A stretch of DNA of 64,000 nucleotides. It comes from Archangium lipolyticum (lineage in GTDB: Bacteria > Myxococcota > Myxococcia > Myxococcales > Myxococcaceae). The stretch's first letter is position 1, and each line of letters begins with the position of its first letter. Shown here in pieces: positions 55,854 to 63,947 of this stretch. The notes beneath the pieces are model-generated. The model saw nothing but the letters and a program-made list of their open reading frames with translations, was not told the origin of the DNA and did not search any database. The stretch lies in assembly GCF_024623785.1 (NCBI RefSeq), contig NZ_JANKBZ010000012.1:248001-312000 (forward strand), written 5' to 3'. Both the position numbers and the translations under genes were made by a program.

Positions 55854-56447
55854 ATGGCAAGAATAGAGCTCAACAAGTTGGAGCTGGCGCATCTCCTCGC
55901 CGCGCTGAAAATGTACGAGGAGCGGTGTGAGGCCGGGGACGGCGACGCCACGGACAAAGTGCATGTCATACAGCCGCTCAGGAATCACCTACAGACAATC
56001 CATGACGAGGGCACTCCCGAGGAGCTCATCTCGGCCCCCCTCACGCGGCATCTGCACGTGATCGCGAAGCAGATGATCGACGACATGGATGAAGCCAACC
56101 GTCTCTACGAATCAGGGCAGGAGGAGGGAAATGACTGGGTCGATCCCAATGATTACTTCATCTGGCAGGGATTCATTCTCAGCGTTCTCGAAGAGAACCT
56201 GGACAGCGGATTCCAACGGGACGAGATGCTCGACAAGGGATACGGATTCCTCATGGGCTGCATCCCCGCCTACCTGAAGCAGGAGCAAGAGCTCGAGACG
56301 TCTCTCCGCGGAGGGCTCATGCGGTTGTACGTCCATTGGACGCTGGAATGGGTAATGAACCATGCCAGTTTTCTGAGCGATGCCAACTGGCCGGCCAATC
56401 TTCCATCCGTGCAGCAGCACCTCCGGCGAGTTCTGGAGCTGGCCTGA
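55854..56447 (+). CDS. Unknown acidic helical protein
   Basis: I do not recognise this 197-aa protein. It is acidic and largely helical (ELNKLELAHLLAALKMYEERCEAGDGD, HLHVIAKQMIDDMDEANRLYESGQEEGNDW, LMRLYVHWTLEWVMNHASFL) without signal peptide or membrane span. Its DNA is visibly less GC-rich than the neighbours and uses codons rare in the rest of the window (ATA, CTA, AAT), so it may be a recent arrival. The start at ATG 55854 was chosen because the upstream in-frame residues look random. It lies between the two TetR modules. Confidence 0.75.
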   Translation: MARIELNKLELAHLLAALKMYEERCEAGDGDATDKVHVIQPLRNHLQTIHDEGTPEELISAPLTRHLHVIAKQMIDDMDEANRLYESGQEEGNDWVDPNDYFIWQGFILSVLEENLDSGFQRDEMLDKGYGFLMGCIPAYLKQEQELETSLRGGLMRLYVHWTLEWVMNHASFLSDANWPANLPSVQQHLRRVLELA

Positions 56448-56477
56448 GGTGGCGACACCCAACCCGGGTTGCTGAAG

Positions 56478-57137
56478 TCAGGCTTTCGTCCTCAACCTCT
56501 CCAGTCCGTCGAGGATCAGCTCCAGCCCGAACTCGAACTGCTGCACACCATTGTGGGCGCCGTCGGCCACCAGCGCGGTGAGCTCCCGCATGTAGGGATA
56601 CTGCTCGGCGGGAAGCATGGGGAGGAAACCCCGCGCCGCACTCTCATACTCCGCGCGCTCCAGGGGGAAGTTCAGCTCCTGGAGCGTGAAGCCGTAGATG
56701 TGGCTGTCGATCGCGTTCCAGGCGCGATCGGCGAGCTGATACGAGAAGCCGGCTTCGCGCAGGCAGCCGAGCGTGGCGTTCACATAGCGCAACATCGCCG
56801 GCCCGATGTTGAGACGGGAGACGATCAGCATCGAGGCCCAGGGGTGGCGCAGCAACACCTCATGGGCGGAGTGGGCGCGCTTTCGTATCTCCGTCTTCCA
56901 ATCGCCGCCAATCGCGGGCAGCTCGATCTGGGCCACCACCAGGTCGGAGATACCGTCGAGCACGTCGTCCTTGTTGGCGACATGGTTGTAGAGCGACATC
57001 GCCTCCACCCCCAGCTCCTGGGCGAGCTTGCGCATCGACACCGCCTCGAGGCCCCCCTTGTCGGCGAGGCGGATGGCGGTTTGCAGGACCCGCTCCCGGG
57101 TCAAGGGCGTTCGTGCTCTGGCGGGTCGACTTGACAC
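56478..57137 (-). CDS. TetR-family repressor 2
   Basis: This 219-aa regulator has a TetR helix-turn-helix (VLQTAIRLADKGGLEAVSMRKLAQELGVEAMSLYNHVANKDDVL) and a C-terminal ligand domain with LLRHPWASMLIVSRLNIGPAM and FEFGLELILDGLERL, similar in layout to TetR 1. The start is GTG 57137, one base after operator 2a; the predicted promoter puts the transcript start at about the same place, so the mRNA may be leaderless. It faces the MDR oxidoreductase gene and should repress both. Confidence 0.9.
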   Translation of the reverse strand: MSSRPARARTPLTRERVLQTAIRLADKGGLEAVSMRKLAQELGVEAMSLYNHVANKDDVLDGISDLVVAQIELPAIGGDWKTEIRKRAHSAHEVLLRHPWASMLIVSRLNIGPAMLRYVNATLGCLREAGFSYQLADRAWNAIDSHIYGFTLQELNFPLERAEYESAARGFLPMLPAEQYPYMRELTALVADGAHNGVQQFEFGLELILDGLERLRTKA

Positions 57138-57138
57138 G

Positions 57139-57153
57139 GCTTACACCGTAAGC
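57139..57153. promoter_or_regulatory. TetR operator site 2a
   Basis: GCTTACACCGTAAGC is a 6-3-6 perfect inverted repeat. It overlaps the -10 of the predicted TetR 2 promoter. Confidence 0.8.
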
Positions 57154-57173
57154 ATAGCTTTGGAGCGAGTCAA
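57145..57173 (-). promoter_or_regulatory. Candidate promoter of TetR 2
   Basis: On the minus strand TTGACT (57168-57173) and TACGGT (57145-57150) are 17 bp apart. The -10 lies inside operator 2a and the -35 touches operator 2b. The predicted transcription start (about 57138) coincides with the GTG start codon at 57137. Confidence 0.45.
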
Positions 57174-57187
57174 CTTACACCGTAAGT
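57173..57187. promoter_or_regulatory. TetR operator site 2b
   Basis: ACTTACACCGTAAGT is a 6-3-6 perfect inverted repeat, identical to site 2a in its 13 central bases; centres are 34 bp apart. It lies 2 bp before the ribosome site (AGGAG) of the oxidoreductase gene. Confidence 0.8.
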
Positions 57188-57199
57188 CAGGAGAACCCG

Positions 57200-58180
57200 A
57201 TGGAGACCATGAACGCGATCGTCCAACCCGCCTACGGCTCGACCGCGGTGCTCCGGTTCGAGCAGGTGGAGCGGCCGGCACTGGGAGATGGCGAGGTGCT
57301 GGTCCGGGTGCATGCGGCCTCGGTGAACAAGGGCGACGTGCACCTGCTCACCGGCACGCCGTACCTGGTGCGCCTGGCGTTCGGCCTGCGCCGGCCCAAG
57401 TACCGCATCGCGGGACAGGACATGGCCGGGACGGTGGAGGCGGTGGGCCCCAACGTCACCGCGTTCAAACCCGGAGACGAGGTCTACGGCCAGATGCCGG
57501 GGGGCGCCTTCGCCGAGTACGTGTGCGCGCCCGCGGACATGCTCGCGCCCAAGCCGGCCAACCTGACGTTCGAGCAGGCGGCGGCGGTGCCCATTTCGGG
57601 AATGACCGCGCTGCAGGGGCTGCGCGACGCCGGGCAGCTCAAACCGGGACAGAAGGTCCTGATCAACGGCGCCTCGGGAGGCGTGGGCACCTTCGCGGTG
57701 CAGATCGCCAAGGCATTGGGCGCGGAGGTGACCGCGGTCTGCAGCACGCGCCACGTCGACAAGGTCCGCTCGCTCGGAGCCGACCGGGTGATCGACTACA
57801 CCCGCGAAGACTTCGCGCGGGGCCCGGAGCGCTACGACGTGATGCTCGATCTGGTGGGCAACCGTTCCCTCGCCGACTGCCGGGCGGTGCTCCAGCCAGG
57901 GGGCGTGTTCGTCTCCTCCGCCGGCTCGCCGGGCGGAAACTGGATCGGACCCATCGTCTGGATGCTCAAGGTGATGCTGGCGGGAATGTCCGGCAGCCAG
58001 AAGGTGACCATGCTGATGAGCAAGCCGCGGCGGGAAGATCTGCTCTTCCTCCGGTCGCTGATCGAAGCCGGAAAGGTGACTCCAGTGATCGAGCGGCAGT
58101 ACGCCCTGCGCGAGACGGCCACGGCAATGGGTCACGTGGCCGACGGGCACGCCCAGGGAAAGACGGTGATCTCCGTCTGA
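57200..58180 (+). CDS. MDR-family NAD(P)H oxidoreductase (quinone reductase-like)
   Basis: This 326-aa enzyme is a medium-chain dehydrogenase/reductase. It has the N-terminal GroES-like domain (VRVHAASVNKGDVHLLTG, IAGQDMAGTVEAVGPNVTAFKPGDEVYG), the NAD(P)H loop LINGASGGVGTFAVQIAKALGAEV, and DRVIDYTREDF. The zinc ligands of alcohol dehydrogenases are absent, as in quinone oxidoreductases. It probably reduces quinones or reactive enones. Two operator palindromes lie just upstream, so it is controlled by TetR 2, and AGGAG precedes the ATG. Confidence 0.93.
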   Translation: METMNAIVQPAYGSTAVLRFEQVERPALGDGEVLVRVHAASVNKGDVHLLTGTPYLVRLAFGLRRPKYRIAGQDMAGTVEAVGPNVTAFKPGDEVYGQMPGGAFAEYVCAPADMLAPKPANLTFEQAAAVPISGMTALQGLRDAGQLKPGQKVLINGASGGVGTFAVQIAKALGAEVTAVCSTRHVDKVRSLGADRVIDYTREDFARGPERYDVMLDLVGNRSLADCRAVLQPGGVFVSSAGSPGGNWIGPIVWMLKVMLAGMSGSQKVTMLMSKPRREDLLFLRSLIEAGKVTPVIERQYALRETATAMGHVADGHAQGKTVISV

Positions 58181-58189
58181 ACGCTGGCG

Positions 58190-58954
58190 CTACCGTTCCG
58201 CACCCTGGACGATGTGGATACCGAGCTCGACGAAGGGCCGGAGCAGCTCCTCGGGGACGCCCGGCTCGGTCGCCAGATGCGTCAGCCCGGTGGCCGGCCC
58301 GATGGCGAAGGGCGCCGCGGTGCCGAGCTTCTCGCGAGAGGCCAGGCCGACGATGCGATCCGCGCAGCCGAGCAGCACGCGGCGGACCTCCACTTCCTCG
58401 TAGTAGGGCCCGCTGATGCCACTGGTGGCATTGAGACTCCAGATGCCCAGGAAGCATACGTCGGCGGTGATGCGCCGGTAGGTCTCGATGACGTTGGCTC
58501 CGACCGCCACCATGGCCCGCCGGTCCAACGTGCCCCCCACCAGGACGACCTCGATGCCCGGGAAGCGGGCCAGCGCCGTGGCCACCGCCGGACAGTGGGT
58601 GATGAACGTCCCGGTGTGATCCGGCGGAATGGCATCCACCAGGTGCAAGGCCGTCGTCCCGCCGTCGAGGATGACGACCTGTCCTGGCGCGAGCAGCGTC
58701 GCGGCGGCGCGCGCCGTGGCGATCTTCCCCGGCACGCCCTGCTGCTGTCGCTCCTCGTACGTGGGCGCCACTGGAGAGCGCGCGACCGCCCCACCATGGA
58801 CCCGGCGCAGAAGATGGGCCTCGGCGAGCTCGTCCAGATCCCTGCGGATGGTGAAACCCGACACCCCGAGCAGCTCGCTCAGCTCCCCGGCGACGACACG
58901 TCCCTCGGAGCCCAGAATCTCGAGGATCCGGCGATGGCGCTCCTCCTTCAGCAT
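58190..58954 (-). CDS. DeoR-family transcriptional repressor
   Basis: This 254-aa regulator has the DeoR helix-turn-helix (RHRRILEILGSEGRVVAGELSELLGVSGFTIRRDLDELAEAHLLRRVHGGAV) and the C-terminal sugar-phosphate sensor domain (VVILDGGTTALHLVDAI, VVLVGGTLDRRAMVAVG, FLGIWSLNATSGISGPYYEEVEVRR). DeoR proteins usually respond to a phosphorylated sugar or nucleoside. Its start at 58954 overlaps the stop of the Nudix fusion gene by 7 bp, so both are co-expressed and the repressor probably controls that operon through the phased repeats upstream. Confidence 0.93.
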   Translation of the reverse strand: MLKEERHRRILEILGSEGRVVAGELSELLGVSGFTIRRDLDELAEAHLLRRVHGGAVARSPVAPTYEERQQQGVPGKIATARAAATLLAPGQVVILDGGTTALHLVDAIPPDHTGTFITHCPAVATALARFPGIEVVLVGGTLDRRAMVAVGANVIETYRRITADVCFLGIWSLNATSGISGPYYEEVEVRRVLLGCADRIVGLASREKLGTAAPFAIGPATGLTHLATEPGVPEELLRPFVELGIHIVQGAER

Positions 58955-59979
58955 CGCGAGCCGCCCATGACTCCGTTCCGCTCGGCCCACTGCAACAACA
59001 GGATCGTCTTCGCGTCGACGATCTCTCCGGTGTCGATCATCCGCAGGGCCTCGGTGAGCGGAAGCTCGAGGACCTCGATGTCCTCGCCTTCGGACGCGAG
59101 CCCTCCGCCGGTCGAGGAGCGAGCGTCACGGGTGTAGGGCGCGGCGAAGAAGTGCAGGCGCTCGGTGACCGAGCCCGGGCTCATGAAGACATCGAAGACG
59201 GGCCGCACCTCGCCGATGCGCACTCCCGTCTCCTCCTCGACCTCCCGCCGGATCGCCGCTTCGGGGTGCTCGCCATCGAGCAGCCCCGCGGGGGCCTCGA
59301 TGAGCATCCCGTCGGGGTGCCCGTTCACGTAGGCCGGCAACCGGAACTGGCGGGTGAGCAGCACCGTTCCCCGCGAGGCGTCATGGAGCAGGACGGTCGC
59401 CCCGTTGCCGCGGTCGTAGGCCTCCCGGCTCTGCTGGCTCCAGGTGCCATCCGAGCGCCGGTAGTCGAACGTCACCTTGCGCAGGACGTACCAGTTGGAG
59501 GAGAGGACCTGCACGCCGGTGATGCGCACGGCGTCGTTGCGCGAGGGCCCGTCCGAAGGGTCCCGGAAGCCTCCCGGCTCGCGCACCTGCCGCGGCGGCG
59601 TCTGTCCTCCTCCCCGTGGCAGCGCGTCGACTCCGAAGTACACCGCCCTGCCCCGAGCCCGGGCCAGGCTGACCATCTCGTCCGCCCCCGCCGAGGGGCC
59701 TCCGATGCGGAGCACGGCGTCGCAGCGCTCGATCAGCCGGCGGGCGATGGGATGGAAGATCTCGTCGAAGACGCGATCCCCGATGGCCCGGCTCCCGGCC
59801 AGTTCGATCAACGGAAGGGCCATCGCCTCGCCCGTCACCGGCAGGTGTCCCGCTCGGAAGACGTCGAGCGCGACCTCGTTCATCGCCCGCACGTTCGCGG
59901 CGATCTTCGCGGGATCATCCCCCGTTCCCGACCGATAGGGGCCGGCAACGAGCACCATCAGCGGCGCATGCTCTGTCAT
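58948..59979 (-). CDS. Fusion: nucleoside deoxyribosyltransferase-like domain + NudK-like Nudix hydrolase
   Basis: This 343-aa protein joins two domains. Residues 8-120 resemble nucleoside 2-deoxyribosyltransferase/DUF4406 proteins: VLVAGPYRSGTG, then ANVRAMNEVALDVFRAGH, and GGPSAGADEMVSLARARG with a candidate catalytic Glu101. Residues 160-335 are a NudK-type Nudix hydrolase: SREAYDRGNGATVLL, TRQFRLPAYVNGHPDGMLIE, the Nudix box AGLLDGE...REVEEETGV (about 231-253) and FMSPGSVTERLHFF. NudK enzymes cleave GDP-mannose and similar nucleotide sugars. The start is ATG 59979; a longer frame to 60084 adds 35 unlikely residues. The product may break down a nucleotide or nucleotide sugar in two steps. 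Confidence 0.87.
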   Translation of the reverse strand: MTEHAPLMVLVAGPYRSGTGDDPAKIAANVRAMNEVALDVFRAGHLPVTGEAMALPLIELAGSRAIGDRVFDEIFHPIARRLIERCDAVLRIGGPSAGADEMVSLARARGRAVYFGVDALPRGGGQTPPRQVREPGGFRDPSDGPSRNDAVRITGVQVLSSNWYVLRKVTFDYRRSDGTWSQQSREAYDRGNGATVLLHDASRGTVLLTRQFRLPAYVNGHPDGMLIEAPAGLLDGEHPEAAIRREVEEETGVRIGEVRPVFDVFMSPGSVTERLHFFAAPYTRDARSSTGGGLASEGEDIEVLELPLTEALRMIDTGEIVDAKTILLLQWAERNGVMGGSRC

Positions 59980-60010
59980 GGCTCGACAAAGTAGCAAGAA
60001 CACAGGCAGC

Positions 60011-60050
60011 TTCGCAACAAAAAGCACGGATATGCACAAGTTCGCACAAC
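60011..60050 (-). promoter_or_regulatory. Four 10-bp phased repeats, candidate DeoR operator
   Basis: On the plus strand the decamers TTCGCAACAA, AAAGCACGGA, TATGCACAAG and TTCGCACAAC follow each other without gaps (60011-60050). All share GCA at positions 4-6; the outer two match in 8 of 10 positions. They lie 32-71 bp before the fusion gene start, a normal repressor position. Confidence 0.5.
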
Positions 60051-60272
60051 ACCCCTGCCCCGTACGACCCTGAAGATCTGACAAATGGCGGAGGAGTGGC
60101 TCCAGACGAAGGCACTGTTCGCGGCCCTCGTCTGGATCTCTCGCTTCAAATCCAGCACCGCGGGGCGCGCTACCAGGCGGGTAAGGTGGCCTGATTGCAT
60201 CTGAAACGAGATGGCGGAGGGTGGAGGGTGGCTTCGCTCACAAACTCCAGTCGACCCTTTAGAGTCACTCGG

Positions 60273-61088
60273 ATGACGACACGTGAACGCACAGTGAGAA
60301 AGGGACCCTTCCCTATCAGGGTCCGCATCCTCGAAGTCCTGCGGACGGCTCGCCTCGCTCCGAACATGGTGCGAGTGACGCTCGGCGGAAAGGACCTGGA
60401 CGGCTTCCGGAGCGAGGGCGCGGATGACCATGTGCGGTTGTTCTTCCCTGCCCCGGGAGAAAGGATGCCAGTCGTTCCGACGGGGATGGGGCCGAGGGGA
60501 TTGGAGTTTCCACCGGACAAACCGCGTCCGGCGCTTCGCGACTACACGCCCCGGCGCCATGACCCTGTCGCGGGAGAGTTGGACATCGATTTCGTGATCC
60601 ACGGCTCGGGCCCTGGCTCCACGTGGGCCGCGCAGGCGAAGCCGGGCGACATGCTGGGCGTGGCCGGTCCACGCGGCTCGCTGGTGGTCACCTACGATTT
60701 CGACTGGTACCTCTTCTTCGGCGACGAGACCGCGCTTCCGGCACTTGCCCGCAGGCTCGAGGAGTTGCCCGCGGGCGCACGGGCCATCGCGTTCGTCGAA
60801 GTCGCCGACGCCTCCGCGAGGGTGCCGCTCCAGAGTCAGGCCAATCTGGAGCTGACCTGGCTGTACAGGGAGGGCGCGCGGCCCGGCACCACGAACCAGC
60901 TGGAGAAGGCCGTGCGAGACCTGGCGTTCCCTCCGGGGGACTACTTCGCGTGGGGCGCGGGCGAATCCACTGTCATGCGGACGCTGCGTCTACACCTGAC
61001 CAACGAGCGCGGCATCAACAAGGCCTGGATGAGCGTCACCGGCTATTGGAAGCGGGGCGTGTCGGACCACGACCACGACGAGGAGTGA
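60273..61088 (+). CDS. Siderophore-interacting protein (FAD-dependent ferric reductase)
   Basis: This 271-aa protein belongs to the SIP/ViuB family, which reduces ferric siderophores or heme-bound iron in the cytoplasm with FAD and NAD(P)H. It has the FAD-binding part (MVRVTLGGKDLDGF, RPALRDYTPRRHDPVAGELDIDFVIHG with the R-x-Y-T motif, GDMLGVAGPRGSL) and the C-terminal part (WYLFFGDETALPALARRLEEL, FAWGAGESTVMRTLRLHL, SVTGYWKRG). I start at ATG 60273; an in-frame TTG at 60195 is an alternative. It converges on hmuV, 33 bp away, and fits an iron-supply block. Confidence 0.92.
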   Translation: MTTRERTVRKGPFPIRVRILEVLRTARLAPNMVRVTLGGKDLDGFRSEGADDHVRLFFPAPGERMPVVPTGMGPRGLEFPPDKPRPALRDYTPRRHDPVAGELDIDFVIHGSGPGSTWAAQAKPGDMLGVAGPRGSLVVTYDFDWYLFFGDETALPALARRLEELPAGARAIAFVEVADASARVPLQSQANLELTWLYREGARPGTTNQLEKAVRDLAFPPGDYFAWGAGESTVMRTLRLHLTNERGINKAWMSVTGYWKRGVSDHDHDEE

Positions 61089-61121
61089 ATCGAAGTGGCC
61101 CTCGCGGGCCACGGGGATTCA

Positions 61122-61940
61122 TCAGCCCTGTTTCAGGAGGGCGCCGGACGAACGCTCTCCTGAAACGATGATCGGGCAATCCAGCCAGGGATGGGGAAGC
61201 GTGGTCATCGGGTAGTCGAAAGCCCGGCTGAGGATGTCCGTCGTCATGACGGAGCGAGGCTCCCCGAATGCAATGGCTTTCCGCTCGGCGAGCACCAGGA
61301 CCTTGTCAGCGTATTGGGCGACAAGATTCAGGTCATGGAGGATGAGGAGCGCCGCGACACCTTCCCGGGTCGACTCCTTCACGAGCTGCAAGGCCTTGTG
61401 CTGATGGGCGATGTCCAGACTGCTCGTGGGCTCATCCATCAGGAGCAACCGGTTTCCAGCGGTGTCATGAATCTGGGCGAGCGCACGCGCGAGGTGGACA
61501 CGCTGCTGCTCTCCCCCCGAGAGCGTCAGGTAGTTGCGCGCCTCGTACCCCGCGAGCCCGACCCGCGCCAGGCAGGCGCGAGCGATCCGCACGTCCTCCC
61601 GCGACTCCGGGCGGTGCTGCTGGTGGGGGATCCTCCCCAGCATCACGACCTCCAGGGCCTCATAGGCGAACTGGAGGTTCGTGGTCTGGGGCAACACGGC
61701 CCGTTTCCGGGCGAGCTCCGTCCGCGAGCTGCTGCCCAGGGGGGAGCCGAAGGCGAGCACCTCACCACTCTGGCTGCGCAGCTCTCCCGTCAGGTGTTTG
61801 AAGAGCGTGCTCTTTCCCGCCCCATTGCGTCCGATGACCACCAGCAGCTCGCCGGGCTCCAGGGTCAGGTGGATGCCGGACAGGAGCCGCGTCCCGCCGA
61901 GCTGGCAATGGAGGTCGCGGACTTCGAGTACCGGGTTCAT
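61122..61940 (-). CDS. hmuV: Heme ABC transporter ATP-binding protein HmuV
   Basis: HmuV powers heme import through HmuU. The 272-aa protein has Walker A GRNGAGKST, the Q-loop region LPQTTNLQFAYEALEVVMLGR, the signature LSGGEQQRVHLARALAQI, Walker B LLLMDEPTSSLD and the switch His in LILHDLNLVAQYAD. The insertion (AGNRLLLMDEP) before Walker B is typical of HmuV. Its ATG overlaps the hmuU stop (ATGA). It is the last gene of hmuTUV. Confidence 0.95.
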   Translation of the reverse strand: MNPVLEVRDLHCQLGGTRLLSGIHLTLEPGELLVVIGRNGAGKSTLFKHLTGELRSQSGEVLAFGSPLGSSSRTELARKRAVLPQTTNLQFAYEALEVVMLGRIPHQQHRPESREDVRIARACLARVGLAGYEARNYLTLSGGEQQRVHLARALAQIHDTAGNRLLLMDEPTSSLDIAHQHKALQLVKESTREGVAALLILHDLNLVAQYADKVLVLAERKAIAFGEPRSVMTTDILSRAFDYPMTTLPHPWLDCPIIVSGERSSGALLKQG

Positions 61941-63016
61941 AGGACGTGGGTCCTTCGCTGCCGCAAGAGCAGGTACAGGAAGAAGGGCGCACCGGCGAGC
62001 GCTGTCACGATGCCAATGGGCAACTCGGAAGGAACCACGACGGTGCGGGCGATCAGATCCGCGAGGACCAGGAGCGCGGCGCCCAGGAGCGCCGAGAGGG
62101 GCAACAGGACGCGGTGGTTGGGACCGAGCCACAGCCGGATGAGATGGGGAACCACGAGCCCGATGAAACTGATCATCCCCGAGACGGCCACTGCCGCCCC
62201 CACGCCCAGGGCCACGAACGCCACGATCTTCCACTTGGTGCGCTCCACCGAGATGCCCAGGTGATGCGCGTTCGCCTCGCCCAGGAGGAGGGCATTGAGT
62301 GGGTTCGCGAGAAACAGCATGCCCACGGCGCAGATCAGCACCAGGGGCGTGATGGTGGAGACCAGGGGCCACGTCGCTCCCGTGAGCGAGCCAAGCTGCC
62401 AGAAGGTGAGGGTCCGCAGCTGATCGTCGGTCGAGAGATAGGTGAAGAGGCCCGTTCCGGACACGCAGAGCGCGTTGATGGCGACTCCGCACAAGAGCAT
62501 CATCGCGACGTTGGTCTTCCCGTTCTCCTGGGCCAGTGAAGCGATGAGGAGGATGGCCACGAGGCTTCCGGCGAACGCCGCTACCGGAAGGGTGTAGAAG
62601 CCGAGGAGCTGGAGCTTGAGGACCGTGACGGCTGACACGGCCAACGAGGCTCCGCCCGATACCCCGAGGAGCCCGGGGTCGGCGAGCGGATTGCGGAAGA
62701 GGCCCTGGAGGGCCACGCCCGCCACGGAGAGCGCGGCCCCGACCAGGACCCCCAGCAGGACGCGCGGCAGGCGGATGGCGTAGAGGACCGCCGCCTGCTG
62801 CTCCGTGAACTCGGTCAATGGAGGCAGACCGACCTGCTCGAGAAGGATGGAGAGCACCTGGGCGGGGGTGATGGGGACGGCCCCGATCCCCAGGGAGGCC
62901 ACGACGCAGAGCAGCAGGAGCGGTCCGAGGACGAGCAGCCCCTTCGTCCTCTTGCCGAGGGCCGTCGTCACGTACTCGCCGGGCTGCGAGATGCGTTCAC
63001 TGCTGAGGCTTGGCAT
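61937..63016 (-). CDS. hmuU: Heme ABC transporter permease HmuU
   Basis: This 359-aa FecCD-family permease has about ten membrane spans. Family motifs are LPRVLLGVLVGAALSVAGVALQGLFRNPLADPGLLGVSGGASL near the N-terminus and GLVVPHLIRLWLGPNHRVLLPLSALLGA and ELPIGIVTALAGAPFFLYLL near the end. It forms the channel for heme moved by HmuT and HmuV. The start overlaps the hmuT end by 20 bp. A heme permease is favoured over a ferric-siderophore one by gene order and the HmuT-like binding protein. Confidence 0.93.
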   Translation of the reverse strand: MPSLSSERISQPGEYVTTALGKRTKGLLVLGPLLLLCVVASLGIGAVPITPAQVLSILLEQVGLPPLTEFTEQQAAVLYAIRLPRVLLGVLVGAALSVAGVALQGLFRNPLADPGLLGVSGGASLAVSAVTVLKLQLLGFYTLPVAAFAGSLVAILLIASLAQENGKTNVAMMLLCGVAINALCVSGTGLFTYLSTDDQLRTLTFWQLGSLTGATWPLVSTITPLVLICAVGMLFLANPLNALLLGEANAHHLGISVERTKWKIVAFVALGVGAAVAVSGMISFIGLVVPHLIRLWLGPNHRVLLPLSALLGAALLVLADLIARTVVVPSELPIGIVTALAGAPFFLYLLLRQRRTHVL

Positions 63017-63893
63017 GGATGGCCGTGAAGATCGCGTCAGCGAATTGGGGGAAGCGGGGACCGACCCAGCGGATGCTGTTGTCCACGGCCAGGATCTTCT
63101 TGTTCCGGCCCGCTGGGGTCAGGGCCACGCCCGGGAGCTTCAGGGCGCCGTCGACTCCGCCCACCGCTTCGAGACCCCGGTTCAACATGATGATCGCATC
63201 GGGGGACGCGAGCACCATCCCCTCCGCCGTCAGCGCCTTGGTTCCCGTGGTGAAGTCCGCGGCGTTCTGACCTCCCGCCAGCTCGATGAGCACGTGGACG
63301 CCCGTGTCCTTCCCGTAGACGAAGGCTTCTCCAGGACCATGGGCGTAGAGGAAGAGGATCCGCGGCTTCTTCTTCAACGCGGCGCTCTTCCTTCCCAGCT
63401 CCGCGCGCTGCCTGTCGAGCTCCTGGGTCATCCGCTTCCCGGCCTCCTGGACGTTGAAGAGCCGCGCGACGACCTCGATGCGCCTCTTCAAGCCGTCGAT
63501 CCCATCCTTGGCGGAGTTCTCGAGGATCAAGACGGGAATCCTGGCGCTCCGCAGCTGCGAGGCGGTGGCGGGCGTCAGGTTCTCCTCCGTCGCGAGAACG
63601 AGGTCCGGCTTCAGGCTGACGATGCCCTCGACGCTGGGATGGTAGGGGTGACCGACCTTGGCGATCTTCTCCTGCTCGGGAGGGTAGGTGCCGCCCACGT
63701 CGGTTCCGACGATGGCGTCCCCCTTGCCGAGTCCGAACAGGATCTCCACCAGCGAGGAGTTGACCGCGACCACCCGCTTCGGCGGGCCCATCTCCACCGT
63801 CTGTCCGTCGACTCCCTTGAACTGCTCCGCATGGACGAGGGAGCTCACGAGAACGGAACTCATGAGCAACAACGAGAAGGCTCGACTCCTCAT
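62997..63893 (-). CDS. hmuT: Heme-binding periplasmic protein HmuT
   Basis: This 298-aa protein has a Sec signal peptide (SLLLMSSVLVSSLVHA) and the class III binding-protein fold: KRVVAVNSSLVEILFGLGKGDAIVG, KVGHPYHPSVEGIVSLKPDLVLATEE and ILFLYAHGPGEAFVYGKDTG are HmuT/ChuT-type stretches. It carries heme from the outer-membrane receptor to HmuUV. The start at 63893 has GGAG upstream; an in-frame frame continues to 63983 through the promoter. It is the first gene of the operon, with a Fur-box-like site 55 bp upstream. The TonB receptor gene is not in the window. Confidence 0.93.
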   Translation of the reverse strand: MRSRAFSLLLMSSVLVSSLVHAEQFKGVDGQTVEMGPPKRVVAVNSSLVEILFGLGKGDAIVGTDVGGTYPPEQEKIAKVGHPYHPSVEGIVSLKPDLVLATEENLTPATASQLRSARIPVLILENSAKDGIDGLKRRIEVVARLFNVQEAGKRMTQELDRQRAELGRKSAALKKKPRILFLYAHGPGEAFVYGKDTGVHVLIELAGGQNAADFTTGTKALTAEGMVLASPDAIIMLNRGLEAVGGVDGALKLPGVALTPAGRNKKILAVDNSIRWVGPRFPQFADAIFTAIHAKPQQ

Positions 63894-63947
63894 GACAACT
63901 CCACTCCATCCCAAGAGGCCACCGGAATTCTCTTTTACTGAGGTCTT

